Part shown: in pieces, positions 4,522 to 11,401 of the stretch | Numbering within the stretch: the first letter of the stretch is position 1 | Layout: each line of letters begins with the position of its first letter | Source of the DNA: Deferribacterales bacterium | Lineage (GTDB): Bacteria; Chrysiogenota; Deferribacteres; Deferribacterales; JAISNW01 | Assembly: GCA_025997275.1 (NCBI GenBank) | Contig: BNUJ01000048.1 | Coordinates: 1 to 11,401, forward strand | Direction: 5' to 3' | Length of the DNA stretch: 11,401 nucleotides | Position numbers and translations under genes: made by a program | The notes under the pieces: generated by a model | Seen by the model: only the letters and a program-made list of their open reading frames with translations | Database searches by the model: none | What the model was told of the DNA's origin: nothing

Positions 4522-6162
4522 TTAGTTATTTAATAATTCCTGCGCCTGCTGGATAGACGTTTCGCTCACCTCGCCTGCTATCATCTTGGCAACAATATTC
4601 TTGCGCTCATCAGAACCTAGCAGTCTTATCGTAGTCCGTGCGGTGTCTCCGTCTGTCCCTTTCTCTATATAATACTGTGCATCGCCCTTTGCCGCTACAA
4701 CGGGCAGATGAGTTATAACTAACACTTGTTTCTTTTTAGCCAGATGTATCAGTCGCTCAGCCACCCGTTTAGCTGTAACGCCACTTATACCCGTATCTAT
4801 CTCGTCAAATATAAGCGTAGCTACAGAGTCGCTCTCACTAAATACCTCTTTCAAGGCTAACATTACACGCGATATCTCACCGCCTGATGCCACATGCGCC
4901 AAAGGTGCAGGCTCAAAACCTTTATTCACTGATATATGAAACTTAGCCTCAATACCACCACGCTCGTCCAATTCATCTTTATCAACAAAAACAGTCAGAA
5001 ATTTACTATTCGGTAGCTCTAGCTCATTCAATATCTCTACTACTTGGGCAGAGATTTGAGCGGCGGCTTTCCTGCGCTCTGTATTAAGTTCATCCGCTAT
5101 TTTTTGTGCTGTAATGCGCAACTCCTCTCCCCTAGCGGCAAGTTTTTCTGCAAGCCCATCGCTGTCAACAAAATCCTTCAGCCGCCCTGCCAGCTCGCTA
5201 CCTTTACTGACAACGGCTTCAAGCGTGCCTCCATGCTTCCTCATTAAATCTTGCAACATATATTTGCGCTGAACTAACCTGTCTAGTTCAACGGGAGAAA
5301 CGTCTTGTTTGTCAAGCATCGCGGACAACTCTTTTGAGGCACTGCCCAGACTATCAACCGCTAGCGTCAGGCTCTCTAATATCGGCGATACTTCACCAGT
5401 TAAAGCCGCAAACGGCTCTAGTGCCCTAATAGCCTTTGACACAAACCCTACGGCATTGCTCTCCCCCTCAGAAATATCGTCTAGCGAAGCACTTGCCGCA
5501 AGTCTAATATTTTCAATATTAGACAGAAACTGCACCCTGTTTGGTAGCTCTTTGTCATCGTCTATAGCAATATTCGCCCGCCGTATCTCATCAAGCTGAA
5601 ACTCCGCTATCTCTCTATTTTTACGCAAATCCTCTATGCTCTCCAATAATGCTCTATGCTCGTCCTTTGCTACTTTATATGCCTTAAAAGCAGTGCTGTA
5701 AGCGTCCCGTAGCTCACGAGCAACGATATGGTCTATAAAATTTATATGGCGCGACTCGTCTAATAGCACTTGATGTTCATGCTGTCCGTGAATATCAGCC
5801 AGATAAGGCGCAAAACTTTTTAACTCCGTAACACTTGCCATCTTGCCATTCACAGAAACTTTATTCTTGCCTGTGTCGTCAACTTCTCTGCGAATACTCA
5901 GCTCTTCATCTATATTGTATTGCTCACGCAAGTCCTGCGGGATATGTCCAACATTATCAAAGATTGCCTCAACTGATAGCTTACTAGCTCGCTCACGCAA
6001 CATATCTCGTTGAAACCGCCCGCCTAACAGTAGCTTGAACGCACCTATCATTACAGATTTACCAGCACCCGTCTCGCCTGTAAGGGTATTCATACCCTTA
6101 TTCAGTTCAAAGCTGACACTCTCAATAACAGAAACATTCTTTATAGAAAGATAGTTCAACAT
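4522..6162 (-). CDS. recN: DNA repair protein RecN (SMC-like ATPase)
   Basis: The 546-residue product has the full RecN plan. The N-terminal ATPase half has Walker A GETGAGKS (29-36) and the RecN-typical DIHGQHEHQ (123-131). A central coiled coil runs from about 150 to 375. The C-terminal half has the signature ASGGEISR (425-432), Walker B LIFDEIDTGISG (450-461) and the THLP switch histidine (His485). RecN acts in the cytoplasm on double-strand breaks, holding DNA and promoting RecA-dependent recombination. Length is close to the usual 550-560. The ATG overlaps the nadK stop by 7 nt, indicating translational coupling. The nadK-recN pairing is common in bacteria. No LexA-like operator was recognised in front of it, so control by the SOS response is not supported by the sequence here. 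Confidence 0.96.
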   Translation of the reverse strand: MLNYLSIKNVSVIESVSFELNKGMNTLTGETGAGKSVMIGAFKLLLGGRFQRDMLRERASKLSVEAIFDNVGHIPQDLREQYNIDEELSIRREVDDTGKNKVSVNGKMASVTELKSFAPYLADIHGQHEHQVLLDESRHINFIDHIVARELRDAYSTAFKAYKVAKDEHRALLESIEDLRKNREIAEFQLDEIRRANIAIDDDKELPNRVQFLSNIENIRLAASASLDDISEGESNAVGFVSKAIRALEPFAALTGEVSPILESLTLAVDSLGSASKELSAMLDKQDVSPVELDRLVQRKYMLQDLMRKHGGTLEAVVSKGSELAGRLKDFVDSDGLAEKLAARGEELRITAQKIADELNTERRKAAAQISAQVVEILNELELPNSKFLTVFVDKDELDERGGIEAKFHISVNKGFEPAPLAHVASGGEISRVMLALKEVFSESDSVATLIFDEIDTGISGVTAKRVAERLIHLAKKKQVLVITHLPVVAAKGDAQYYIEKGTDGDTARTTIRLLGSDERKNIVAKMIAGEVSETSIQQAQELLNN

Positions 6163-6977
6163 TTAGAAGTCGCCCCCCAGCCAAGTTTATTAGCTAGATG
6201 GTCAAAGAACCCGCGCCCCTCCTTATAGTAGAATAACGATTCAAAGGGCGACTGCCGCACCAGCATTTCGTCCCCCTTAGTCATTACTATACCCTGCTTG
6301 CCATCACAATATACGGTTGTATCGTGACGCGTGTCAGCCATTACAATTCGGACTACGCTTTCAGGTGATATTAAAACACTACGGCTATCCGTTGCATGTG
6401 CACATATCGGGGATAAAAGCATTAACCTAAGACTAGAATCAACAATAGGACCACCCACAGATAACGAATAGCCCGTAGAGCCTGTAGCCGTTGACACCAT
6501 ATAGCCATCTGCCCTGTAATGGTTTATCAACTTATCGTTCACATATACGTTAAACTCTGATATACGCGAGCCTTTATTTATTGCAATCTCATTGAGCGCA
6601 TTATAGCTAGCTTTTTCTACACCCAACGAATCTTTTACCACACACTCCACCCGCATAAGACGCCTAATAGGTAACTTTCCAGCTACAGCCAGCTCTAACG
6701 TGTCGTTCGCTTCCTCAATATCAAACTCTGCAATAAAGCCTATCTTGCCAACAAATATCCCAAATATTGGCGCACAACTTGCCCCGCTAGCCTGCGCAGC
6801 AGACAAAAGCGTGCCGTCTCCACCTATGGCTATGATTATATCAGCATTAGAATTAGTAGCCTTGCATTCTGGCAACACCTTAACTCCGAGCTGTTCCAGC
6901 TTGCTCGCTACAGACTCTAAAACCTTGCAAGCACCGCTGTGAGCATGATTTACAATAATAGCTGCTGACCTTATCAT
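6156..6977 (-). CDS. nadK: NAD kinase (ATP/polyphosphate-dependent)
   Basis: The 273-residue product phosphorylates NAD to NADP in the cytoplasm. Visible motifs are GGDGT (52-56), the nucleotide-binding loop of the diacylglycerol-kinase-like fold; NEIAINKGS (129-137), with the Asn-Glu that contacts NAD; YRADGYMVSTATGSTGYSLS (154-173), the family signature; and the C-terminal CDGK (224-227). The family's GxNxGxLGF loop reads GIFVGKIGF here (73-81), with Phe at the usually conserved Asn. The ATG overlaps the stop of the coiled-coil gene (ATGA, 4 nt), and its own stop overlaps the recN start by 7 nt, so it is a translationally coupled middle gene. Confidence 0.95.
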   Translation of the reverse strand: MIRSAAIIVNHAHSGACKVLESVASKLEQLGVKVLPECKATNSNADIIIAIGGDGTLLSAAQASGASCAPIFGIFVGKIGFIAEFDIEEANDTLELAVAGKLPIRRLMRVECVVKDSLGVEKASYNALNEIAINKGSRISEFNVYVNDKLINHYRADGYMVSTATGSTGYSLSVGGPIVDSSLRLMLLSPICAHATDSRSVLISPESVVRIVMADTRHDTTVYCDGKQGIVMTKGDEMLVRQSPFESLFYYKEGRGFFDHLANKLGWGATSKC

Positions 6978-9628
6978 TGACTAACCTTGCTCGGCATCTC
7001 TTTACCCTTGACTTCAGTTTCAATAAGAACTTCAACATCTTTGACTTTGCCACCTTTTATAGAACGCAACATGCCGATGGTGTCCTCATTTATAAAGTAT
7101 TTCTTTATAACACCAAACTCTTTAGTCAAAAAACTCAGCATAGAGAACGTCTCATCGTTATTGATAGTTGCCTTGTCTCTTATAGAGTTCAGAACACGTT
7201 CCATGCTCATAAACGAACGCTTGTTCAGGTTTGCATAGCGGTCTTTCTGCTCCTCTAGCTGGCTACGATAGTTCTTTATCACCTCATTAGAGCGGATATA
7301 TTTATTGCGCACATCAACAACTTCTGCACGCAGGCGCAATAGTTCATTCGCCTTGTCCTCAGATACCAATTTTTCTACTATCTTCAACATCTTAGCATTC
7401 CTGTCAGACGCACTAGCGAGGTTCTGCGATAGTTTGCGGTTGGTCTCCTTTAAGTCCTCAATATTTTTCAGATTCTTGCCATGCTCCGTCCTGAAAGTAA
7501 TGAGCTGCTCACGCAACCCTTTCATATTAGCATTAAGCGCAACCACATTACTGTTATCATGCATGTATTCCACTACACTCACAAGCTGCCCATTATCCAA
7601 TATAGGGGAGAATACCAACTCATAAGTGCGTTCAGCACCAAAACTATTTACTTGCACAGTGGCTGATTTAGGCTCCTTTGACTCCACAACGTCTTGATAT
7701 AAGCACCACTTGCAACGCGCCTCAAAGCCGTATAGCACCTTATGACATTTGCCCGCAAGGTCGCCACTCTGCCCGCAGAAAACCTGCGCCGCAGTATTGG
7801 ATATGTCAATATTAAAGCCCTCTAAAACGGTTACAATAGGCTCACGGAAAGAGTCTATTATGCGATGGATTGCTAACGTGTCTTCTCTAGCTTTTTCAGT
7901 TTCACGTTTAGCGTCTTCTATAACGAGTTTTAAGTCGTCAATACTCTTTAATTGCTCATTAGAAAGCTTATTCATAGCATCAACATTATCACTGGCAGCA
8001 GAGATAATGCCGTCTTTGCCCTCTATGTCTTGCTTCAGCTGCTCTATGGTGACGTGGTAGCCCTTTATCTCTTCTGCAAGTGCCACCTTATCTTTGTTCA
8101 AACTCTCAATCTCTTTGGTGGCAACATCGTGCTGATTCTGCCAATCCTTAGTTTCATTTTGAGCCTTGACATACTCCTCGCTAGATACGTGCGATTTATG
8201 TATATCTTTAATCTGCTGATTCAACTCATTTATACTCTTGTCGCGCTCAGCAATCTGCTGACGGTAGTGAACTAAGTCCTCCTCATGTTCACTCTTCAAC
8301 ATGTAGTTTTCAAGTCTTTTAGCTGTAGCAGTCTCCATTGCTTTCATATTGATAACGGCTTTGGCTAGCTTGTCTTGTAAAATTTTCTTGTCCGTTTCCA
8401 GCAACTCAACCTTTTGGAGGAGTTTAGCATCAGCATTGTTGCCATCAATATCTTCCGCCATATCTGCGACATGCGCCAGTTTCTTGTCTAGCAAATCAAC
8501 TTGCAACTCCAATTCGGCGGTCTTCTTAGATGCTTCCTCTACATCGCGCTCCCTAGCCTCCAATTTGAGCTGCAAGGCATCATATTCCGCCCGAATAGCA
8601 GCCACATCAGGAGCCTCTTTCTTGTCCTGCTCAATAGTTTTGCGCCGCTCCGCAAGCTCCTCTTCACGTTTAGCTAAATCCCGCTCCCGCCCTTTTGCAT
8701 CAGCCAGACGCTTGTCAAGGTCTTCTACGTGGTCTTGCAGGTCTTTGTTAGTGTCCTGCAAGTCTCTAGTCTCACCTTTTAACTTTTTGTTGACATCGCG
8801 TAGCCTCTGATTCTCAGCAAGTAGCTCGCCACCAGACTCATACAGGCTATCGTCTATGTCAGGGATAATTCCGCCAAGCTCACCAATTTGACTCTTCAGC
8901 CCTGCAGCACTTTTCTTAGACCTTTCAAGCTGGACTAGCAGGTCATCGTTCTGCTCTTGCAGGAAAGAAAGCTCCTCTTCTAAATCATCCTTACTGCCCG
9001 CCAACTTCTCTTTCAGGCGAGCAATCTCCTTGTTTTTCTTTTTAATCGCTTTATCAAAGACATCTTTAGAGACAACACTATCGTGCTCGCCCTCTTCGCC
9101 CCCCTCATCCCCTTCGTATATATCCTCTACGTCTTCATCACCATCAGGTTCAACGCCATTCTGTGCCTGCTTTAGCTCTGTTATTTCCTTTTCTAAACTG
9201 GCAATCTGCTCCTCTCTGCCCTTTAGAAGCATTTCCAGCTCAGCTACTTGTAAATGGTCTTCCTCTAACACTGAGTCCGCTCCATATTCGTCTCTCACAT
9301 GAGCAGATGAATATAATGCTGAAACAAACCTATTTAGCCTGATATGTTTTTGAGTATCTTGTAAAACGACAATGTATTTGCTATCAGACACCTTAAAGTG
9401 CAGAAAATACAAGACTATTACGCCTCTAGGTGTGTTAAAGTAGCTGCAATACTCCTTAGGTTTTTTAAGGCGAGCTGCAACAGCCGGTGGCATCTTAATA
9501 GGAACGACATCACCCTTGCGGATGCTGACCGCACCGCCAGTGCTTTCATTGTGAACGAGCACAGCAAATGGCAATTTGCGCGTTACGTTGGCGATTCTCT
9601 GAATAAATGGCTCTAAATGTTTGCTCAC
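6974..9628 (-). CDS. Large coiled-coil protein with an embedded PAS-like domain, function unknown
   Basis: I do not recognise this 884-residue protein as a named family. Residues 1-112 form a compact, non-coiled domain of mixed hydrophobic strands with no motif known to me. An acidic linker (159-183) follows. Residues about 120-158 and 190-588 are rich in E, K, L, Q and D in heptad-like patterns, so a long coiled coil is likely. Residues about 586-693 look like a PAS domain (IIDSFREPIVTVLEG at the start, VVEYMHD at the end) carrying Cys628, Cys639 and Cys642 in a GKCHKV...CKWC pattern. A second coiled coil (about 695-805) and a small C-terminal region follow. There is no signal peptide, membrane segment, kinase, GGDEF or HTH domain, so a cytoplasmic scaffold or sensor is the best guess. 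Start is GTG 9628, overlapping the comF-like stop by 4 nt; the end overlaps nadK by 4 nt. Confidence 0.82.
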   Translation of the reverse strand: MSKHLEPFIQRIANVTRKLPFAVLVHNESTGGAVSIRKGDVVPIKMPPAVAARLKKPKEYCSYFNTPRGVIVLYFLHFKVSDSKYIVVLQDTQKHIRLNRFVSALYSSAHVRDEYGADSVLEEDHLQVAELEMLLKGREEQIASLEKEITELKQAQNGVEPDGDEDVEDIYEGDEGGEEGEHDSVVSKDVFDKAIKKKNKEIARLKEKLAGSKDDLEEELSFLQEQNDDLLVQLERSKKSAAGLKSQIGELGGIIPDIDDSLYESGGELLAENQRLRDVNKKLKGETRDLQDTNKDLQDHVEDLDKRLADAKGRERDLAKREEELAERRKTIEQDKKEAPDVAAIRAEYDALQLKLEARERDVEEASKKTAELELQVDLLDKKLAHVADMAEDIDGNNADAKLLQKVELLETDKKILQDKLAKAVINMKAMETATAKRLENYMLKSEHEEDLVHYRQQIAERDKSINELNQQIKDIHKSHVSSEEYVKAQNETKDWQNQHDVATKEIESLNKDKVALAEEIKGYHVTIEQLKQDIEGKDGIISAASDNVDAMNKLSNEQLKSIDDLKLVIEDAKRETEKAREDTLAIHRIIDSFREPIVTVLEGFNIDISNTAAQVFCGQSGDLAGKCHKVLYGFEARCKWCLYQDVVESKEPKSATVQVNSFGAERTYELVFSPILDNGQLVSVVEYMHDNSNVVALNANMKGLREQLITFRTEHGKNLKNIEDLKETNRKLSQNLASASDRNAKMLKIVEKLVSEDKANELLRLRAEVVDVRNKYIRSNEVIKNYRSQLEEQKDRYANLNKRSFMSMERVLNSIRDKATINNDETFSMLSFLTKEFGVIKKYFINEDTIGMLRSIKGGKVKDVEVLIETEVKGKEMPSKVSQ

Positions 9629-10248
9629 CTAACCATACCTGCCGCCAACGAATAGACATCTACCCTGCTCGCACCGCCCGATTTCAACACTCTAGCCGCT
9701 TCAGCTAGCGTCGCCCCTGTAGTCATAATATCATCCACCAGCAATATATCTTTTTCATGCACATCCACATCAGCATACAGTTCAAAAGCACCTTTAACAT
9801 TTTCAAACCTAGCAGTTCTTCGCAATTTAGCCTGATAAGACGTGTTTCTAATGCGAACCAACGGCATTTCAACCTTCACTGATAACCTAGCAGCAACTTC
9901 ACGCACTATCACCGACACGGGCTGAACAAAGCGAGCAAAACGTCTAATGATATGAAAAGGTATCGGCACAATCATATCGTAATGCCCATTCACATTAGCC
10001 AATATACACAGCCGCGCAAGCTGTGAAACACCCCTAATGCACCAGTCAAATTTTATACGCCGCAAGGCGGTTCTCAGCGCACCCTCATAACGGTAGTCAG
10101 CATAACAAAAATCTGCATCGGCACAGTAGCCCTCACAAGCTAAATTAAGTCTAGCTAAACCAGCCACACAATTGGCGCATAAAATCTCATCATATCCGCA
10201 ATCCCCACCACAACTGATACATTTAGGGACAAATATACTAGACAACAT
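9625..10248 (-). CDS. ComF-family phosphoribosyltransferase-like protein with zinc-finger N-terminus
   Basis: The 207-residue product begins with a Cys-rich zinc-binding segment (Cys10, Cys13, Cys24, Cys27, with further Cys at 17, 38, 42 and 48) and then a type I phosphoribosyltransferase fold ending in the PRPP-binding loop LLVDDIMTTGAT (169-180). The order and length match ComF, which supports uptake or processing of transforming DNA in naturally competent bacteria; many non-competent bacteria also carry it. The family's PVPLHP...RGFNQ stretch appears as PIPFHIIRRFARFVQP (95-110), lacking the usual GFN. NVKGAF (150-155) is conserved. It starts 7 nt after the gpmI stop and its TGA overlaps the next gene's GTG. 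No other competence gene is visible, so the symbol is left blank and its role in competence is only family inference. Confidence 0.87.
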   Translation of the reverse strand: MLSSIFVPKCISCGGDCGYDEILCANCVAGLARLNLACEGYCADADFCYADYRYEGALRTALRRIKFDWCIRGVSQLARLCILANVNGHYDMIVPIPFHIIRRFARFVQPVSVIVREVAARLSVKVEMPLVRIRNTSYQAKLRRTARFENVKGAFELYADVDVHEKDILLVDDIMTTGATLAEAARVLKSGGASRVDVYSLAAGMVR

Positions 10249-10255
10249 ACACTGG

Positions 10256-11401
10256 CTAACTAAATGGCTTTACTAAAATATCGCCCGTCATAGCCTGCGG
10301 CACAGGCAACCCCAATATTGCAAGTATTGTCGGCGCAATATCAGCCAACTTGCCACTGTCCTTTATAAACTGGCATTTATAGTTATATATTATCAATGGA
10401 ACAGGGTTGGTCGTATGCGCAGTATGGGGCTGATTATGCGCCTCGTCCCACATCTCCTCGCTATTGCCATGGTCAGCGGTAATTATAAGCACCGCATCCA
10501 TCTCATCAGCAAGATTAGCCACACTGCCTACCATAACATCAACTATCTTGCACGCATCAATAGCCGCTAACTCCACGCCAGTATGCCCCACCATATCAGG
10601 GTTGGCAAAGTTCATTATAACAACATCTAAATCATCGTCATAAAAAGCCTTTCTGAACTTGTCAACAACATTCGCAATACTCATCTCGGGTTTTAGGTCG
10701 TAAGTAGCTACATCCCTAGGAGATGGCACAAGTATGCGCCTCTCACCCTCAAAAGACTCCTCTCTGCCACCGTTGAAAAAGAAAGTCACGTGGGCATATT
10801 TTTCGGTCTCGGCGATTCGCAACTGACGCAAACCATGCTTGCTCAAAACCTCGCCAAGTGTATCAATCAATTCCTCTTTTCTAAATATTACAGGGACGGC
10901 TATTGATTCGTCATACTCTGTCATAGTGATAATATTTATAGCAGGTTTTGCACCCCTGTTAAAGCTATCAAAATTGTCGGCATAAAATGCCGCAAGCATT
11001 TCACGCACCCTATCTGAACGAAAGTTCATAAATATCAGACTATCGCCGTCCTTTACCCTGCCGTCCACACCCGATAACTTAGTCGGTTCAATAAACTCAT
11101 CAGTAATGCCTTTGCTGTAAGAATCACGTAAAGCATCAGAAAGGCTGTTAGTTTCATTACACGCACCATCCACTATGCCATTACGTAGGAGCTGATATGA
11201 CTCTTCAATGCGTTCCCAGTGTTTATCCCTGTCCATGCCATAAAACCTGCCACAAATATCTGACAGGCAACCCGTGTTATTTTCTTTCAGCCACTTTTCT
11301 AAATCTTCTACATACCCAACAGCACTATTAGGCGGAGTGTCCCGTCCATCTGTGAGAGCATGGATAAATATGTCTTTAACGCCCATAGATTTTGCTAGTT
11401 T
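10256..11401 (-). CDS. gpmI: 2,3-bisphosphoglycerate-independent phosphoglycerate mutase, N-terminus outside window
   Basis: The frame is open to the right edge, so the visible 381 residues are the C-terminal three quarters of a protein normally about 510 residues long. An in-frame ATG at 11386 is internal: the preceding codons (KLAKS) continue the family sequence. The enzyme interconverts 3- and 2-phosphoglycerate in glycolysis and gluconeogenesis using two Mn ions and a phosphoserine. Motifs seen are HALTDGRDTPP, RFYGMDRDKHWERI, FMNFRSDRVREM, MNFANPDMVGHTG, TADHGNSEEMWD and HTAHTTNPVPLI, which supply substrate and metal ligands. The phosphoserine Ser lies in the missing part. The stop (TAG) is 7 nt before the comF-like gene, so it heads the visible minus-strand cluster; its promoter is outside the window. 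Confidence 0.95.
   Translation of the reverse strand, partial: KLAKSMGVKDIFIHALTDGRDTPPNSAVGYVEDLEKWLKENNTGCLSDICGRFYGMDRDKHWERIEESYQLLRNGIVDGACNETNSLSDALRDSYSKGITDEFIEPTKLSGVDGRVKDGDSLIFMNFRSDRVREMLAAFYADNFDSFNRGAKPAINIITMTEYDESIAVPVIFRKEELIDTLGEVLSKHGLRQLRIAETEKYAHVTFFFNGGREESFEGERRILVPSPRDVATYDLKPEMSIANVVDKFRKAFYDDDLDVVIMNFANPDMVGHTGVELAAIDACKIVDVMVGSVANLADEMDAVLIITADHGNSEEMWDEAHNQPHTAHTTNPVPLIIYNYKCQFIKDSGKLADIAPTILAILGLPVPQAMTGDILVKPFS

Noticed and set aside
6163..6200. SOS/LexA control of recN
   Set aside because: No convincing LexA-type operator was found near the recN start, and the gene is internal to a coupled operon.
8349..8810. 153-codon Ser/Leu-rich plus-strand reading frame
   Set aside because: It is the antisense of heptad-rich coiled-coil codons, whose complements give Ser- and Leu-rich shadows; no RBS or domain.

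Overview
The window looks like a core-genome segment of a Gram-negative, probably anaerobic bacterium. The Gram-negative call rests on a SurA-like periplasmic chaperone and a lipoprotein foldase encoded next to a signal peptidase. The anaerobic lean rests on a clostridial-type 2[4Fe-4S] ferredoxin and a cofactor-independent phosphoglycerate mutase. PyrH, LepB and a CxxC-bearing PAS domain remind me of Desulfobacterota/Deltaproteobacteria, but that placement is only a low-to-moderate inference. Base composition and codon use (many ATA, AGC and GCA codons) look even throughout, and there is no transposase, integrase, phage gene, tRNA or CRISPR array.

Layout, left to right: (1) 3-767, plus strand, a TSUP/TauE-SafE membrane transporter cut by the left edge, followed by a weak terminator-like hairpin. 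(2) 846-1073, plus strand, a ferredoxin gene with a clear promoter, a strong ribosome binding site and a terminator. (3) 1084-1521, a local rearrangement described below. (4) 1387-11401, minus strand, a tightly packed run of nine genes in transcription order: gpmI (cut by the right edge), comF-like phosphoribosyltransferase, an 884-residue coiled-coil/PAS protein, nadK, recN, a parvulin-type lipoprotein, a SurA-like chaperone, lepB and pyrH. Most junctions are overlaps (4, 4, 7 and 86 nt) or short gaps (7-15 nt). The only larger gap, 49 nt after recN, holds a good candidate internal promoter, so the last four genes (secretion/folding plus UMP kinase) may also be transcribed separately.

The most striking feature is the junction of the convergent ferredoxin and pyrH genes. 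The intergenic bidirectional terminator plus the last ~37 codons of pyrH occur three times in forward-inverted-forward order, with identical arms. This forms two overlapping inverted repeats with 145-bp arms. Each reversal point falls exactly on a short quasi-palindrome: an 8-bp one inside pyrH and the 10-bp terminator stem. The loop of each is inverted as expected for two successive template switches. Removing 272 bp (1105-1376) restores a simple fdx-terminator-pyrH arrangement. Full-length pyrH and both genes' terminators remain intact. This is either a small, recent tandem inversion triplication or an amplification/assembly artefact, and sequence alone cannot decide.

Functionally the minus-strand cluster joins housekeeping metabolism (GpmI, NadK, PyrH), DNA repair (RecN), nucleotide/DNA-uptake-related biology (ComF) and envelope protein export (PPIase lipoprotein, SurA, LepB). 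A large unrecognised coiled-coil protein with an embedded PAS domain is translationally coupled between ComF and NadK.
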